A stretch of 64,000 nt of DNA, taken from NCBI GenBank assembly GCA_024225635.1, contig JAAEMK010000497.1:62001-126000 (forward strand), read 5' to 3'. Each line of letters opens with the position of its first letter. Positions within the stretch are counted from its first letter, which is position 1. Below the pieces are notes generated by a model. That model was not told the DNA's origin. It searched no databases and saw only the letters and a program-made list of their open reading frames with translations. This stretch comes from Desulfobacteraceae bacterium. GTDB taxonomy: Bacteria > Desulfobacterota > Desulfobacteria > Desulfobacterales > Desulfobacteraceae. The translations under genes and the position numbers were made by a program. Of the stretch, positions 44,262-53,656 are shown piece after piece.

Positions 44262-44277
44262 TGGCACGCTTTCTGCT
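44262..44277 (+). promoter_or_regulatory. sigma-54 promoter of chemoreceptor 2
   Basis: TGGCACG-CTTT-CTGCT matches the -24/-12 consensus TGGCACG-N4-TTGCW with one change. GG to GC spacing is correct (44263-44264 and 44275-44276). Transcription would start near 44288, giving a leader of about 97 nt. The same element precedes chemoreceptors 3 and 4. Confidence 0.82.
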
Positions 44278-44384
44278 ATCATATGGTCCATGGAACGTGG
44301 TTGCAGGGGCCAGGGCCGGGTCTCGATTGAAAAGAGCCGGCACAAAGTGTGTTCAAATCAAGTAAATTCAAAAGGAAGTGTTGT

Positions 44385-46451
44385 ATGTTTAAAAGTTTCA
44401 GTTTGAAAACAAAAATGATATCCGCCGTCTGCGGCATTGTCCTGGTCTCCTTTGCGGCCGTTATCTCCTATATCACGGTCAAGGCATCTGAACGTATGAA
44501 GCGTGATAGTGTCATCACCACCACCCAGATGGCCTACAGGTATGGACAGGATATTACAGGGACTATGGAGGTCGCCCTTGATGCGGCAAGAACCCTTTCC
44601 CAGGCCCTGTCAGGTTTAAAAGCAACTGACAGGTTTGTGGACAGGGACGCCATGAACATTCTGCTGAAGACGGTCCTTGAGGGTAATGAAACATTCATGG
44701 CCGTTTTTTGTGTGTGGGAGGATATTGACGGCAGGGATGCCGAATCCGCAGGCCGTCCCGATTCCCATGATGTTACAGGCGCATTTGCTCCCTACTGGTA
44801 CCGGACCAACGGCCATATGGAACTCGATAAGTGCAACAGTTACACTTCCTTTGAGTGGGGGAAATCCGCCTATTACAATGTGACCATGAAAAAAAACAGG
44901 GAATATATCACAGAGCCCACTGTTTATGAAATCAATGGCAAGGAGGTGATGTCCATCAGCCTGGTTGCTCCCATCCGCATCAATAATCGACCGGTTGGTG
45001 TGGTTGGGATTGATTTTTCCATGGAAACGTGCGCAAACCTTGTCAAGACCATCAAGCCCTTGGGAACTGGATATTGTACACTGATTTCAAACAACGGAAT
45101 CATTGCGGCAAACCGTGATAATAAGTTTGTCGGCAAGAATCTGAGAGGGTTTAAACCTCCGGAGGAGATCATCCAGGCCATTAAAAACGGAAATGAGTAT
45201 GTTCAATTCAGAGAATCGCCTTCCCTTGGTACGGCCTTGACCGTCTATGCGCCCTTTAGCCTGGGAGATACCAATATCCACTGGAGCTGCGCCATCACCG
45301 TACCCATGGACAAGGTGCTCGAAGGGGCAGGGAAGCTCAGAAACACCAGCATTGGCATCGGCCTTGTGTCGGTGATTCTTCTCTTTGGTGTCGTTTTTTT
45401 CATTGCGAGCACGGTCATTGTAAGACCCATAAACAGGGTGGTGGACGGCTTAAAGGATATTGCCCGGGGCGAGGGGGACCTGACCATGCGGCTTGAAGTC
45501 AACGGTAAAGACGAGATCGGGGAGCTGGCAAGATGGTTTAACGGGTTTATTGAGAAGATCCATGGCATTATCACGGAAACCGCATCCCATGCCGGGGCTG
45601 TGGGCAGTGCTTCAGAGGAGCTGTTGACGATTTCCCAGAAGATGGCAGAGGGGGCCGAGCTTACCTCGGGGCTTTCCGGTACCGTGGCTGCCGCAACGGA
45701 GGAAACCGGAACAAGCATCTCTTCGGTGGCGGCGGCAATGGAGCAGGCATCGGCAAATATTGCCATGGTGGCTGCGGCCACCGAGGAGATGACATCCACC
45801 ATCCATGAGATCGCCGGTAATTCGGAAAAATCCAGGATCATCTCCAAAGAGGCGGTCACAAGCTCAAGGAGCGCCTCGGAAAAGATGAACCGGCTTGGAG
45901 TCGCGGCCGATGATATCGGAAAGGTGACGGAAACCATTGCCGACATCTCGGAGCAGACCAACCTTCTGGCGTTGAACGCCACCATTGAGGCGGCAAGGGC
46001 CGGCGAGGCCGGCAAGGGGTTTGCCGTTGTGGCGGGGGAAATCAAGGAACTTTCAATGCAGACCGCCCGGGCGACCCGTGAGATCCGGGAAAAGATTACA
46101 GGCATCCAGGAGGTGGCCCGGGAAACCGTGGCGGAGATCGATGATGTTTCAAAGATCATCCATGATGTCAATGATATAACCCTCACCATCGCCACGGCCA
46201 TCGAGGAGCAAAGCGCGGCCACGGGGGAGATCGCCGGCAACGTATCCCAGGCGTCGGACGGGCTTCAGAGCGTGAATGAAAATATGGCCCAGGTGTCAAG
46301 CGTTGCGTCGGATATCTCCACCGATATTTCCGAAGTAAACAGGTCCGCAAGAGAGATGTCGGACAACAGCGGCCAGGTCAACGGAGGGGCCGGCGATCTG
46401 GCCGGACTGGCCCAGGAGCTCAGCCAGCTTGTCGGAAGATTCAAGATTTAA
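44385..46451 (+). CDS. methyl-accepting chemotaxis protein, paralog A
   Basis: 688 aa from the ATG at 44385 (AAGGAAG upstream; the open frame extends 12 codons further but without support). Layout: membrane helix about 12-33, periplasmic double Cache about 40-335, second helix about 340-362, HAMP ([20 protein letters not shown]) and a cytoplasmic signalling coil with [17 protein letters not shown]. The Cache keeps Asp210 (GVVGIDFS) but lacks the RxWY amino-acid motif seen in the receptor at 21989; the equivalent stretch is KSAYYNV. The ligand is probably different. Same length as the paralogs at 46764 and 51506. Confidence 0.94.
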   Translation: MFKSFSLKTKMISAVCGIVLVSFAAVISYITVKASERMKRDSVITTTQMAYRYGQDITGTMEVALDAARTLSQALSGLKATDRFVDRDAMNILLKTVLEGNETFMAVFCVWEDIDGRDAESAGRPDSHDVTGAFAPYWYRTNGHMELDKCNSYTSFEWGKSAYYNVTMKKNREYITEPTVYEINGKEVMSISLVAPIRINNRPVGVVGIDFSMETCANLVKTIKPLGTGYCTLISNNGIIAANRDNKFVGKNLRGFKPPEEIIQAIKNGNEYVQFRESPSLGTALTVYAPFSLGDTNIHWSCAITVPMDKVLEGAGKLRNTSIGIGLVSVILLFGVVFFIASTVIVRPINRVVDGLKDIARGEGDLTMRLEVNGKDEIGELARWFNGFIEKIHGIITETASHAGAVGSASEELLTISQKMAEGAELTSGLSGTVAAATEETGTSISSVAAAMEQASANIAMVAAATEEMTSTIHEIAGNSEKSRIISKEAVTSSRSASEKMNRLGVAADDIGKVTETIADISEQTNLLALNATIEAARAGEAGKGFAVVAGEIKELSMQTARATREIREKITGIQEVARETVAEIDDVSKIIHDVNDITLTIATAIEEQSAATGEIAGNVSQASDGLQSVNENMAQVSSVASDISTDISEVNRSAREMSDNSGQVNGGAGDLAGLAQELSQLVGRFKI

Positions 46452-46480
46452 ATTCACAGGGCCGGGCCGCCCCGTCCATC

Positions 46481-46584
46481 GGACATTCTTGTCCGGCGGG
46501 CGGGAGTGGGCGATTTAATCCCTTAAAAACAATGCGGATAAAAAAAGCCGGACAGCCTTGTCTTGATCTCGGACAAGGCCGTCC
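46481..46584. promoter_or_regulatory. three palindromic activator sites upstream of chemoreceptor 3
   Basis: GGACATTCTTGTCC (46481-46494), GGACAGCCTTGTCT (46550-46563) and GGACAAGGCCGTCC (46571-46584). Offsets are 69 and 21 bp, matching the other two receptor genes. Confidence 0.7.
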
Positions 46585-46593
46585 GGCTTTTTT
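46541..46593. terminator. strong bidirectional hairpin overlapping activator sites
   Basis: AAAAAAGCCGGAC and GCCTTGTC on the left pair with GACAAGGC and GTCCGGCTTTTTT on the right around a short loop. A T run follows on both strands. It can end the paralog A transcript. A GGGGCCGATCGGCCCC palindrome followed by T residues lies just downstream (from about 46603). Confidence 0.75.
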
Positions 46594-46649
46594 GTGGTAT
46601 TTGGGGCCGATCGGCCCCTTTTTTCTGCCTTTTGGCGGATTTTCTGTTA

Positions 46650-46665
46650 TGGCACGATTCCTGCT
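46650..46665 (+). promoter_or_regulatory. sigma-54 promoter of chemoreceptor 3
   Basis: TGGCACG-ATTC-CTGCT, identical in layout to the element at 44262, with GG at 46651-46652 and GC at 46663-46664. It lies 99 bp before the receptor ATG. Confidence 0.82.
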
Positions 46666-46763
46666 GTGTTGTGCGAAGTCTCGGGAGGCCGGACAGGGGC
46701 CCTTCCGAAAAAGAGCCACCATAAATAGTGTTCTAAGCAAGTAAATCCAAAAGGAGTAGTTGT

Positions 46764-48830
46764 ATGTTTAAAAATTTCAGCCTGAAAACCAAAATGATCG
46801 GCGCCATCTGCGGCATTGTCCTTGTCTCATTTGCGGCTGTTATCTCTTATATCACTGTCAGGGCGTCTGAAGCCGTAAAACGTGATGCGCTCAAAATAAC
46901 CACTGAGATGGCGTACCGGTACGGCGGGGAGATCAAGGGAGATATGGAAAACGCCCTTGATGTGGCAAGAACCATTGCCCAGGCCTTTTCCGGGCTGAAA
47001 ACCGCAGACAGGCTTCTGGACAGGGATACAGCGAATATTATACTGAAGAGTGTTCTTGAAGATAATAAAAAATTCATGGCCGCATTGTGTGTCTGGGAAG
47101 ATATGGACAACGGGGACAAGGAGTCGGCGGAGCGAACTGATTCCCACAATGACACAGGCGCCTTTGCTCCCTATTGGTTCCGCTCCAACGGTCATATCGA
47201 GCTGGGGGTTTGCGATCGTTACAACTCCTTTGATAAAGAAATGTCTGCATATTACAATGTTCCCATGGAACAAAACAGGGAATTTATCATGGAACCAACG
47301 GTTTTCAAGGTCAACGGCAGGGAGTTGATGATGATTATCCTAAGTGTTCCCATCCGTATAAGCGGCCGGCCCGTTGGTGTGGTGGGGGTGGCTTTATCCA
47401 TTGAAGATTGTGCAAATCTCGTCAACACCATCAAGCCTTTGGGAACAGGATATTGTACCCTTATTTCAAATAATGGAATGATTGCGGCAAACCGGGAAAA
47501 TAGCAATGTTGGCAAGAATATCGGCGTGTTTAAAAATCAGGAGAAGATAATTGAGGGCGTAAAGGAGGGAAGAGAGCAGGTCGGATTCAGGGAATCACCC
47601 TCCCTTGGAAAGGTCTTGACCGCCCATGTACCTTTTAGCCTGGGAGATTCCGATACTCCCTGGAGCTGTGCCATAACCGTGCCCATGGACAAGGTGCTTG
47701 AAGGGGCAAGGGAGCTCAGAAATACAAGCATTATTATCGGTTTTGTCTCGGTGAGCCTTCTTTTTGGCGTTGTTTTTTTCATGGCAACCATCCTGATTGT
47801 AAAACCCATAAACAGGGTGGTGGGCGGTTTAAAGGATATTGCCCAGGGAGAGGGAGACCTGACCATGCGCCTTGAGATCAACGGCCGGGACGAGATCGGG
47901 GAACTGGCAAGATGGTTTAATACGTTTATTGAGAAGATCCATGCCATTATTATGGAAACCGCATCCAATGCAGATGCCGTTGGCAGTGCATCCGAAGAGC
48001 TTTTAACTATTTCCCAAAAGATGGCGGCCGGCGCCGAGTTTACTTCGGAGAGATCAGACACAGTGGCTGCGGCAACGGAAGAGGCCGGAACAAACATGAC
48101 TTCGGTGGCTGCGGCCATGGAGCAGGCATCGGCAAATATCGCCATGGTTGCCGCTGCCACCGAGGAGATGACATCCACCATCAATGAGATCGCCGGTAAT
48201 TCGGAAAAATCCAGGACCATCTCCAAAGAGGCGGTCACAAGTTCAAGAAGCGCTTCCGAAAAGATGAACCGGCTTGGGGCCGCAGCCGATGACATCGGAA
48301 AGGTGACGGAATCCATTTCAGATATCTCGGAACAGACCAATCTTCTGGCGTTGAACGCCACCATCGAGGCGGCACGGGCAGGCGAGGCCGGCAAAGGGTT
48401 TGGCGTTGTGGCAGGTGAAATCAAGGAGCTTTCAATGCAGACCGCCCAAGCCACCAGTGAGATCCGGGAAAAGATTACAGGGATCCAGGCGGTGGCCAGG
48501 GAAACCGTGTCTGAGATCGATGCTGTTTCAAAGATCATCCATGATGTAAATGATATAACCCTCACCATTGCAACGGCCATCGAGGAGCAAAGCGCTGCCA
48601 CGGGGGAGATCGCCGGCAACGTATCCCAGGCTTCGGAAGGGCTTCAGAGCGTGAACGAAAATATGGCCCAGGTGTCAAGCGTTGCTTCGGACATCTCCGC
48701 GGACATCTCTGAAGTAAACAGGTCCGCCAGGGAGATGTCGGAAAACAGCGGTCAGGTAAACGCTGGGGCCGGCAATCTTACCGGACTCTCCCAGGAGCTT
48801 AGCCAATTGGTCGCAAGATTCAAGATTTAG
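46764..48830 (+). CDS. methyl-accepting chemotaxis protein, paralog B
   Basis: 688 aa, AAGGAG upstream of the ATG. Near-identical architecture and sequence to paralogs A and C: membrane helix, double Cache, helix, HAMP ([20 protein letters not shown]) and signalling coil. The Cache differs from both paralogs at the conserved ligand-pocket aspartate: position 210 is Ala (GVVGVALS instead of GVVGIDFS). The receptor should have altered ligand preference or act without the usual amine contact. No CheR-binding pentapeptide at the C-terminus. Confidence 0.94.
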   Translation: MFKNFSLKTKMIGAICGIVLVSFAAVISYITVRASEAVKRDALKITTEMAYRYGGEIKGDMENALDVARTIAQAFSGLKTADRLLDRDTANIILKSVLEDNKKFMAALCVWEDMDNGDKESAERTDSHNDTGAFAPYWFRSNGHIELGVCDRYNSFDKEMSAYYNVPMEQNREFIMEPTVFKVNGRELMMIILSVPIRISGRPVGVVGVALSIEDCANLVNTIKPLGTGYCTLISNNGMIAANRENSNVGKNIGVFKNQEKIIEGVKEGREQVGFRESPSLGKVLTAHVPFSLGDSDTPWSCAITVPMDKVLEGARELRNTSIIIGFVSVSLLFGVVFFMATILIVKPINRVVGGLKDIAQGEGDLTMRLEINGRDEIGELARWFNTFIEKIHAIIMETASNADAVGSASEELLTISQKMAAGAEFTSERSDTVAAATEEAGTNMTSVAAAMEQASANIAMVAAATEEMTSTINEIAGNSEKSRTISKEAVTSSRSASEKMNRLGAAADDIGKVTESISDISEQTNLLALNATIEAARAGEAGKGFGVVAGEIKELSMQTAQATSEIREKITGIQAVARETVSEIDAVSKIIHDVNDITLTIATAIEEQSAATGEIAGNVSQASEGLQSVNENMAQVSSVASDISADISEVNRSAREMSENSGQVNAGAGNLTGLSQELSQLVARFKI

Positions 48831-48838
48831 ATTTAAGT

Positions 48839-48874
48839 GGGGGGCGGTCGTCCCTTTTGACGATCCGCCCCCCC
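48839..48874. terminator. GC-rich hairpin after chemoreceptor 3
   Basis: GGGGGGCGG-TCGTC pairs with GACGA-T-CCGCCCCCC, leaving one bulged T, across a CCTTTT-type loop, 9 bases after the stop. There is no T run. A TATAAC hexamer at 48928-48933 further down may be the -10 of the regulator gene, with a poor -35. The rest of 48875-49119 shows nothing else. Confidence 0.5.
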
Positions 48875-49119
48875 AGCGAAAATAGAGAGATTGCAAAATT
48901 GGTCATACCTTTTTGGGGTTTATGTGGTATAACACTATAGATTGAAATGCTTAGATGGCGTTCTTATCCCGAGCGCCACTGTAACTGTTGTAAATCAGGC
49001 TGTTTTTTCTGATGGCGATTTAACCCCCGACGGAAACGAATTTGCTGTGACAATGGTAATCCCTTTGGACGCTTTTGGGGCGTAGCAGGGTGCATAATAT
49101 TGGAGGTTGGAATATTTAA

Positions 49120-51066
49120 ATGGATTTTATCCCGTGCACCAGCGATAAACAGCACATAAACAAGCCGCTTTTGCAGCTCATCTGCCCCTATGGCACCATG
49201 GGGAATGCCAAGGCGGAAGAGATCATTGAAACCTTTGACTGTCTTTTGTATGGCTGTTCCCAGGAGTATCAGATTGAATTCATGAACAACCAGCTTATGG
49301 GGTATCTGGGCAGGGATGCGATAGGAGCGCTTTGCCACCGGGTGTTTTTCGGCAGGGCGTCGGTCTGCCCCTGGTGCGAGCATAAAGCCTTTCATAAAGG
49401 GAAGAGCGTCAGGGAGGAGATAGCGGACCCGGTTCGCAGACGATGGTATCTTCGCATGAAAACCCCCATATACCGCCCGGACGGTTCCGTGTCAATGCTG
49501 ATGATGCTCCACGACATCACGGCCCAGAAAATGGCGAAACAGTCCCTGAGGGAGAGCGAACGGAAATTCTCCACCCTGATGAACAACCTGCCCGGCATGG
49601 CTTTTTCCTGTGATATCGATGATATCTGGACCCTTCGGTTTGCCAGCAAGGGGTGTGAACGGCTCCTGGGCTATCTTCCCTCGGAACTGATGGAGAACAA
49701 GGAGCTGATCATTCACCCGGATGATCTCACAATGGTTCATAAACAGATCAACGAGGCGCTAAAAAAAAACGAGGGGTACCAGATCACCTATCGCATCAGG
49801 ACAGCCTCGGGTCAGAACAAGTGGGTGCTGGAACAGGGGGAGGGGGTCTATTCCGAGACCTTCAACTCCCCCATGGTGGAAGGGTACATAACCGATATCT
49901 CCGAGCAGAAAAAAAATGAGTTAAGGCTCCAAAAGGAGAACCTGCGCCTCAAAAATTCCATCAAGGAGCTCTACAGGTTTCGTGATATCATCGGTAAAAG
50001 TCCTGCCATGCAAGCAGTGTACGGTCATATTCTCGAAGGCGCCAATTCAAGCGTCACCTTGATTGTGCTGGGAGAGTCGGGCACGGGCAAGGAACTTGTG
50101 GCCAGGGCTGTCCATGACCTGAGCGATAGAAGTGAAGGCCGGTTTGTCACGGTCAACTGCGGCGCCATCCCTGAGAATCTTTTTGAGAGCGAATTTTTCG
50201 GGTACAAAAAGGGGGCGTTCTCAGGTGCCATTGCCGACAAAAAGGGGTATCTCGATGCTGCCCACAGGGGCACCCTGTTCCTGGATGAGGTCGGAGAGGT
50301 CTCCATTGGCATGCAGGTCAAGCTGCTGAGAGCCATCGAGGGGTACGGGTATCTGCCCGTGGGGGGGCATGAGCCAAGGCATTCGGATTTTCGTATTGTC
50401 GCAGCAACCCACAGGAACCTTCCGGAGCTTGTAAAAAAAGGAAAGATGCGTGAGGATTTCTATTACAGGATAAATATTTTTCCTATCCATTTGCCCCCCT
50501 TGAGGGAGCGAAGAGAGGATATCCCCCTGCTCATGGATCATTTTATCTCCGGGTTCGGGTCAAACATGGGACCGGGAACGGTGCCCGGGAGGCATGAACC
50601 CGGGGAAACGACCTTGGAGCCGGGCAACCGGGAACGGCGGCCCATTCCCCCCAAGCTCAAGGCGTTTATGGCGGATAAAAACTGGCCTTCCAGCCTCTGC
50701 CAATTGAGGCAACGGGTCGCGCCCCGGCTGTCCGAACGGGAGAAGTCCGCCTTGGTAGCCTATTGTTGGCCTGGGAATGTGAGGGAGCTTAAGAACGTAA
50801 TGGAGCGATATTGCGTGTTGGGAAGTCTGGATTTTTTTAAGGAAAAACTCAGGATTCCCCCGGATACGGTTTCTCCCCTGATGGATCTGCCCCTCCAGGA
50901 GGGGGGGCTTAAGGATGCCATGGGAAAGGTGGAAGAAGCGATCATTCGCAGTGCCCTGGAGAAGCATCAATGGCGGCGGATTGATACGGCCCGGGAACTC
51001 AAGATCACCACCAGGACCCTGCAGCGGAAAATAAACTACCACGGGCTCAGGCTGGCCCATGGGTGA
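49120..51066 (+). CDS. PAS-PAS sigma-54-dependent enhancer-binding regulator
   Basis: 648 aa. PAS 1 (about 40-135) contains C72, C83 and C86 (SVCPWCEH), a likely metal site. PAS 2 spans about 145-265. The AAA+ domain has Walker A GESGTGKE (318-325), the sigma-54-contacting loop GAFSGA (365-370, usually GAFTGA) and Walker B LFLDE (386-390), and a C-terminal HTH ends the protein. A Pro/Gly/Arg-rich insert of about 50 residues (480-540) precedes CWPGNVRELKNVMER. No receiver domain, so it is probably controlled by the PAS ligand. Likely activator of the sigma-54 promoters of the three flanking receptors. GGAGG lies 13 bases before the ATG. Confidence 0.93.
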   Translation: MDFIPCTSDKQHINKPLLQLICPYGTMGNAKAEEIIETFDCLLYGCSQEYQIEFMNNQLMGYLGRDAIGALCHRVFFGRASVCPWCEHKAFHKGKSVREEIADPVRRRWYLRMKTPIYRPDGSVSMLMMLHDITAQKMAKQSLRESERKFSTLMNNLPGMAFSCDIDDIWTLRFASKGCERLLGYLPSELMENKELIIHPDDLTMVHKQINEALKKNEGYQITYRIRTASGQNKWVLEQGEGVYSETFNSPMVEGYITDISEQKKNELRLQKENLRLKNSIKELYRFRDIIGKSPAMQAVYGHILEGANSSVTLIVLGESGTGKELVARAVHDLSDRSEGRFVTVNCGAIPENLFESEFFGYKKGAFSGAIADKKGYLDAAHRGTLFLDEVGEVSIGMQVKLLRAIEGYGYLPVGGHEPRHSDFRIVAATHRNLPELVKKGKMREDFYYRINIFPIHLPPLRERREDIPLLMDHFISGFGSNMGPGTVPGRHEPGETTLEPGNRERRPIPPKLKAFMADKNWPSSLCQLRQRVAPRLSEREKSALVAYCWPGNVRELKNVMERYCVLGSLDFFKEKLRIPPDTVSPLMDLPLQEGGLKDAMGKVEEAIIRSALEKHQWRRIDTARELKITTRTLQRKINYHGLRLAHG

Positions 51067-51104
51067 AGGGACGTGACAATCCTCCCGAATTGATGGGGCC
51101 TGTC

Positions 51105-51184
51105 TTGATCCACCGGTCCCTCAGCACCCGCCGATGCACCTTGCCCGTCACGGCCACGAGCTCCACCTTGGGATGGGGTGGAAG
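51105..51184 (-). pseudogene. remnant of an acyl-CoA ligase 3-prime end
   Basis: Read on the minus strand, HPKVELVAV is fused in frame to TGKVHRRVLRDRWIK. These match two separated parts of the C-termini of the ligases at 53657 and 55504 (HPQVELVAV and SNVGKVLRRVLRDQEIK) with about 60 residues between them deleted. The nucleotide match is about 80-85 percent. The rest of the ligase is absent. The remaining bases of 51067-51505 are the regulatory region of chemoreceptor 4. Confidence 0.75.
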
Positions 51185-51223
51185 GGGGTGGCGTTGACGC
51201 ACATGGGGCCAGGGGAATTGATC

Positions 51224-51328
51224 GGACATTTCTGTCTGATTGGCCGGGGTGCTCGGTGTAATGCCTTAAACATAATGGGGAATTATGGACAGAGGACAGG
51301 CTTGTCTCCATATCGGACAGGTCTGTCC
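51224..51328. promoter_or_regulatory. three palindromic activator sites upstream of chemoreceptor 4
   Basis: GGACATTTCTGTCT (51224-51237), GGACAGGCTTGTCT (51294-51307) and GGACAGGTCTGTCC (51315-51328), with offsets of 70 and 21 bp. The last two are arms of a terminator-like hairpin (51292-51335) followed by TTTTT. Confidence 0.7.
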
Positions 51329-51335
51329 TCTTTTT
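51292..51335 (+). terminator. terminator-like hairpin overlapping activator sites
   Basis: GAGGACAGGCTTGTC pairs, with two wobble positions, with GACAGGTCTGTCCTC and is followed by five T residues. It could end the sigma-54 regulator transcript. Confidence 0.6.
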
Positions 51336-51391
51336 GGGTGGTCTCCGGAAACGGTGGGGGCCTTTTTTTATTTTGGATGGGATTCCTGTTA

Positions 51392-51407
51392 TGGCATGCT
51401 TCCTGCT
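51392..51407 (+). promoter_or_regulatory. sigma-54 promoter of chemoreceptor 4
   Basis: TGGCATG-CTTC-CTGCT with GG at 51393-51394 and GC at 51405-51406, same layout as the elements at 44262 and 46650. It lies 99 bp before the receptor ATG. Confidence 0.8.
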
Positions 51408-51505
51408 GTCGCATGGAGCGAGGTTTCAGGAACACCGGCAGGGTTTTTATTATAAAGAGCCTTAATAAATAGTTCAAATCAAGTAATTCCAAAGGGAGTT
51501 GTTAT

Positions 51506-53572
51506 ATGCTTAAAAAGTTCAGTCTGAAAACCAAAATGCTGTTTGCCATCTGCGGTATGGTCCTTGTTTCATTTGCGGCTGTTATCTCTTACATCACAGT
51601 CAAGGCGTCTGAAGCTGTCAAGGAGGATGCGATCTTAATAACTGTAGAGATGGCCCACAGGTACGGCGAGGAGATCTCGGGCAATATGGAAGTCGCCCTT
51701 GACGCGTCAAGGACCCTGGCCCAGGCCTTTGCCGGTTTAAAAGCCGGAGGCAGGTTTTTGGACAGGGATACCATGAACATTATGCTGAAGAACGTTCTAA
51801 AAGAGAATAAGAAATTCATGGCCACCTGGTGTGTGTGGGAGGATATGGACGGCAGGGACGCTGAATCTGCCGCCCGGGCAGATTCCCACAATGATACAGG
51901 GGCCTTTGTTCCCTACTGGTACCGGTCCGACGGCGGCATGGAGGTGGAAAGTTGCGGCAGTTACAACTCCTCCGACATGGAAAAATCCGCATATTACAAG
52001 GTTCCCATGGCGGAAAACAGGGAATATATCATGGAGCCAACGGTTTACCCGGTCAACGGCAGGGATGTGATGATGATAAGCCTGATTGTTCCCATCCGCA
52101 TAAACAATCAGCCGCTTGGTGTGGTGGGGATTGATTTCTCCATGGAGGTGTGTGCAGACCTTGTCAACAGCATCAAGCCCTTGGGGACGGGATATTGTAC
52201 CCTTTTTTCAAACAACGGGATGATTGCGGCAAACCTTGAAAATTGCGATGTCGGCAAGAACCTGGGAGAGCTTGATATCCAGGATAAGATAATTGAGGCC
52301 GTAAAAGAGGGAAGAGAGCATATCGGATTCAGGGAATCACCGTCCCTTGGGAAAGTCCTGACAGCGCATACCCCGGTTGTCTTGGGAGATACGGGTACGC
52401 CCTGGAGCTGTGCCATCACCGTGCCCATGGACAAGGTGATGGAAAGTGCAAGGCAACTCAGAAACACGAGTATTCTGATCGGCCTTGTGTCGGTGCTCTG
52501 TCTCTTTGGCGTTGTCTTTTTCATTGCAACCTCCCTTATTGTTAAACCCATAAACAAGGTGGTGGAGGGGTTGAAGGATATTGCCCGGGGAGAGGGAGAC
52601 CTGATCATGCGTCTTGAGATCAACGGCCGGGACGAGATCGGGGAACTTGCAGCATGGTTTAATCAGTTTATTGAAAAGATCCATGCCATAATCACGGAAA
52701 CCGCATCCAATGCGGATGCCGTTGGTGGTGCATCTGAAGAGCTGTTAGCTGTTTCCCAAGAGATGGCGGCGGGTGCCGGGCTTACCGCGGGGAGAGCCGA
52801 TACTGTTGCTGCCGCCACTGAAGAGGCGGGAACAAGCATGAACTCGGTGGCTGCGGCCATGGAGCAGGCATCGGCCAATATCGCCATGGTTGCCGCTGCC
52901 ACCGAGGAGATGACATCCACCATCCATGAGATTGCCCAAAATTCGGAAAAATCCAGGACCATTTCCCAGGAGGCGGTGGCAAGCTCGGAAAGCGCTTCCG
53001 AAAAGATGGACAGGCTTGGCATCGCAGCCGATGACATCGGAAAGGTGACGGAAACCATTTCAGACATTTCGGAACAGACAAATCTCCTGGCGTTGAACGC
53101 CACCATCGAGGCGGCAAGGGCCGGCGAGGCAGGCAAGGGGTTTGCCGTTGTGGCGGGTGAAATCAAGGAGCTTTCAAGGCAGACGGCCCAAGCCACCAAT
53201 GAAATCCGGAAAAAAATTTCAGGTATCCAGGGTGTGGCCAGGGAAACCGTTTCTGAAATCAATGATGTTTCAAAGATCATTTATGATGTAAACGAGATAA
53301 CCCTCACCATTGCAACGGCCATTGAGGAGCAGAGCGCGGCCACGGGTGAGATCGCCGGCAATGTATCCCAGGCTTCCGACGGGCTTCAGAGCGTGAACGA
53401 AAATATGGCCCAGGTGTCAAGTGTTACTTCGGACATCGCCTCGGACATCTCTGAAGTAAGCAGGTCCGCCAAAGAGATGTCGGAAAACAGCGGCCAGGTA
53501 AATGCCGGGGCCGGCAATCTTTCCGGACTTGCCCTGGAGCTGGGCCAACTGGTGGGGAAATTCAAAATTTAG
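51506..53572 (+). CDS. methyl-accepting chemotaxis protein, paralog C
   Basis: 688 aa, AAGGGAG upstream of the ATG. Third member of the paralogous family: helix about 12-33, double Cache, helix, HAMP ([20 protein letters not shown]) and signalling coil with [17 protein letters not shown]. Asp210 (GVVGIDFS) is kept as in paralog A. Differences from A and B are concentrated in the Cache domain, as expected if ligand ranges have diverged while the signalling half is conserved. No CheR tether. Confidence 0.94.
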   Translation: MLKKFSLKTKMLFAICGMVLVSFAAVISYITVKASEAVKEDAILITVEMAHRYGEEISGNMEVALDASRTLAQAFAGLKAGGRFLDRDTMNIMLKNVLKENKKFMATWCVWEDMDGRDAESAARADSHNDTGAFVPYWYRSDGGMEVESCGSYNSSDMEKSAYYKVPMAENREYIMEPTVYPVNGRDVMMISLIVPIRINNQPLGVVGIDFSMEVCADLVNSIKPLGTGYCTLFSNNGMIAANLENCDVGKNLGELDIQDKIIEAVKEGREHIGFRESPSLGKVLTAHTPVVLGDTGTPWSCAITVPMDKVMESARQLRNTSILIGLVSVLCLFGVVFFIATSLIVKPINKVVEGLKDIARGEGDLIMRLEINGRDEIGELAAWFNQFIEKIHAIITETASNADAVGGASEELLAVSQEMAAGAGLTAGRADTVAAATEEAGTSMNSVAAAMEQASANIAMVAAATEEMTSTIHEIAQNSEKSRTISQEAVASSESASEKMDRLGIAADDIGKVTETISDISEQTNLLALNATIEAARAGEAGKGFAVVAGEIKELSRQTAQATNEIRKKISGIQGVARETVSEINDVSKIIYDVNEITLTIATAIEEQSAATGEIAGNVSQASDGLQSVNENMAQVSSVTSDIASDISEVSRSAKEMSENSGQVNAGAGNLSGLALELGQLVGKFKI

Positions 53573-53604
53573 ATTTAAAGAGGACCGGGTTTTTCCTGGT
53601 GAGT

Positions 53605-53650
53605 TGATCCACCCGGGTGACGGACATGGCCGTCATCCGGGTGTGGATTG
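53605..53650. terminator. bidirectional hairpin between chemoreceptor 4 and ligase 1
   Basis: TGATCCACCCGGGTGACGG pairs with CCGTCATCCGGGTGTGGATT (one bulge and wobbles) around a very short loop. It separates the converging genes, with short T-rich sequence only. Confidence 0.6.
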
Positions 53651-53656
53651 ACCGGT

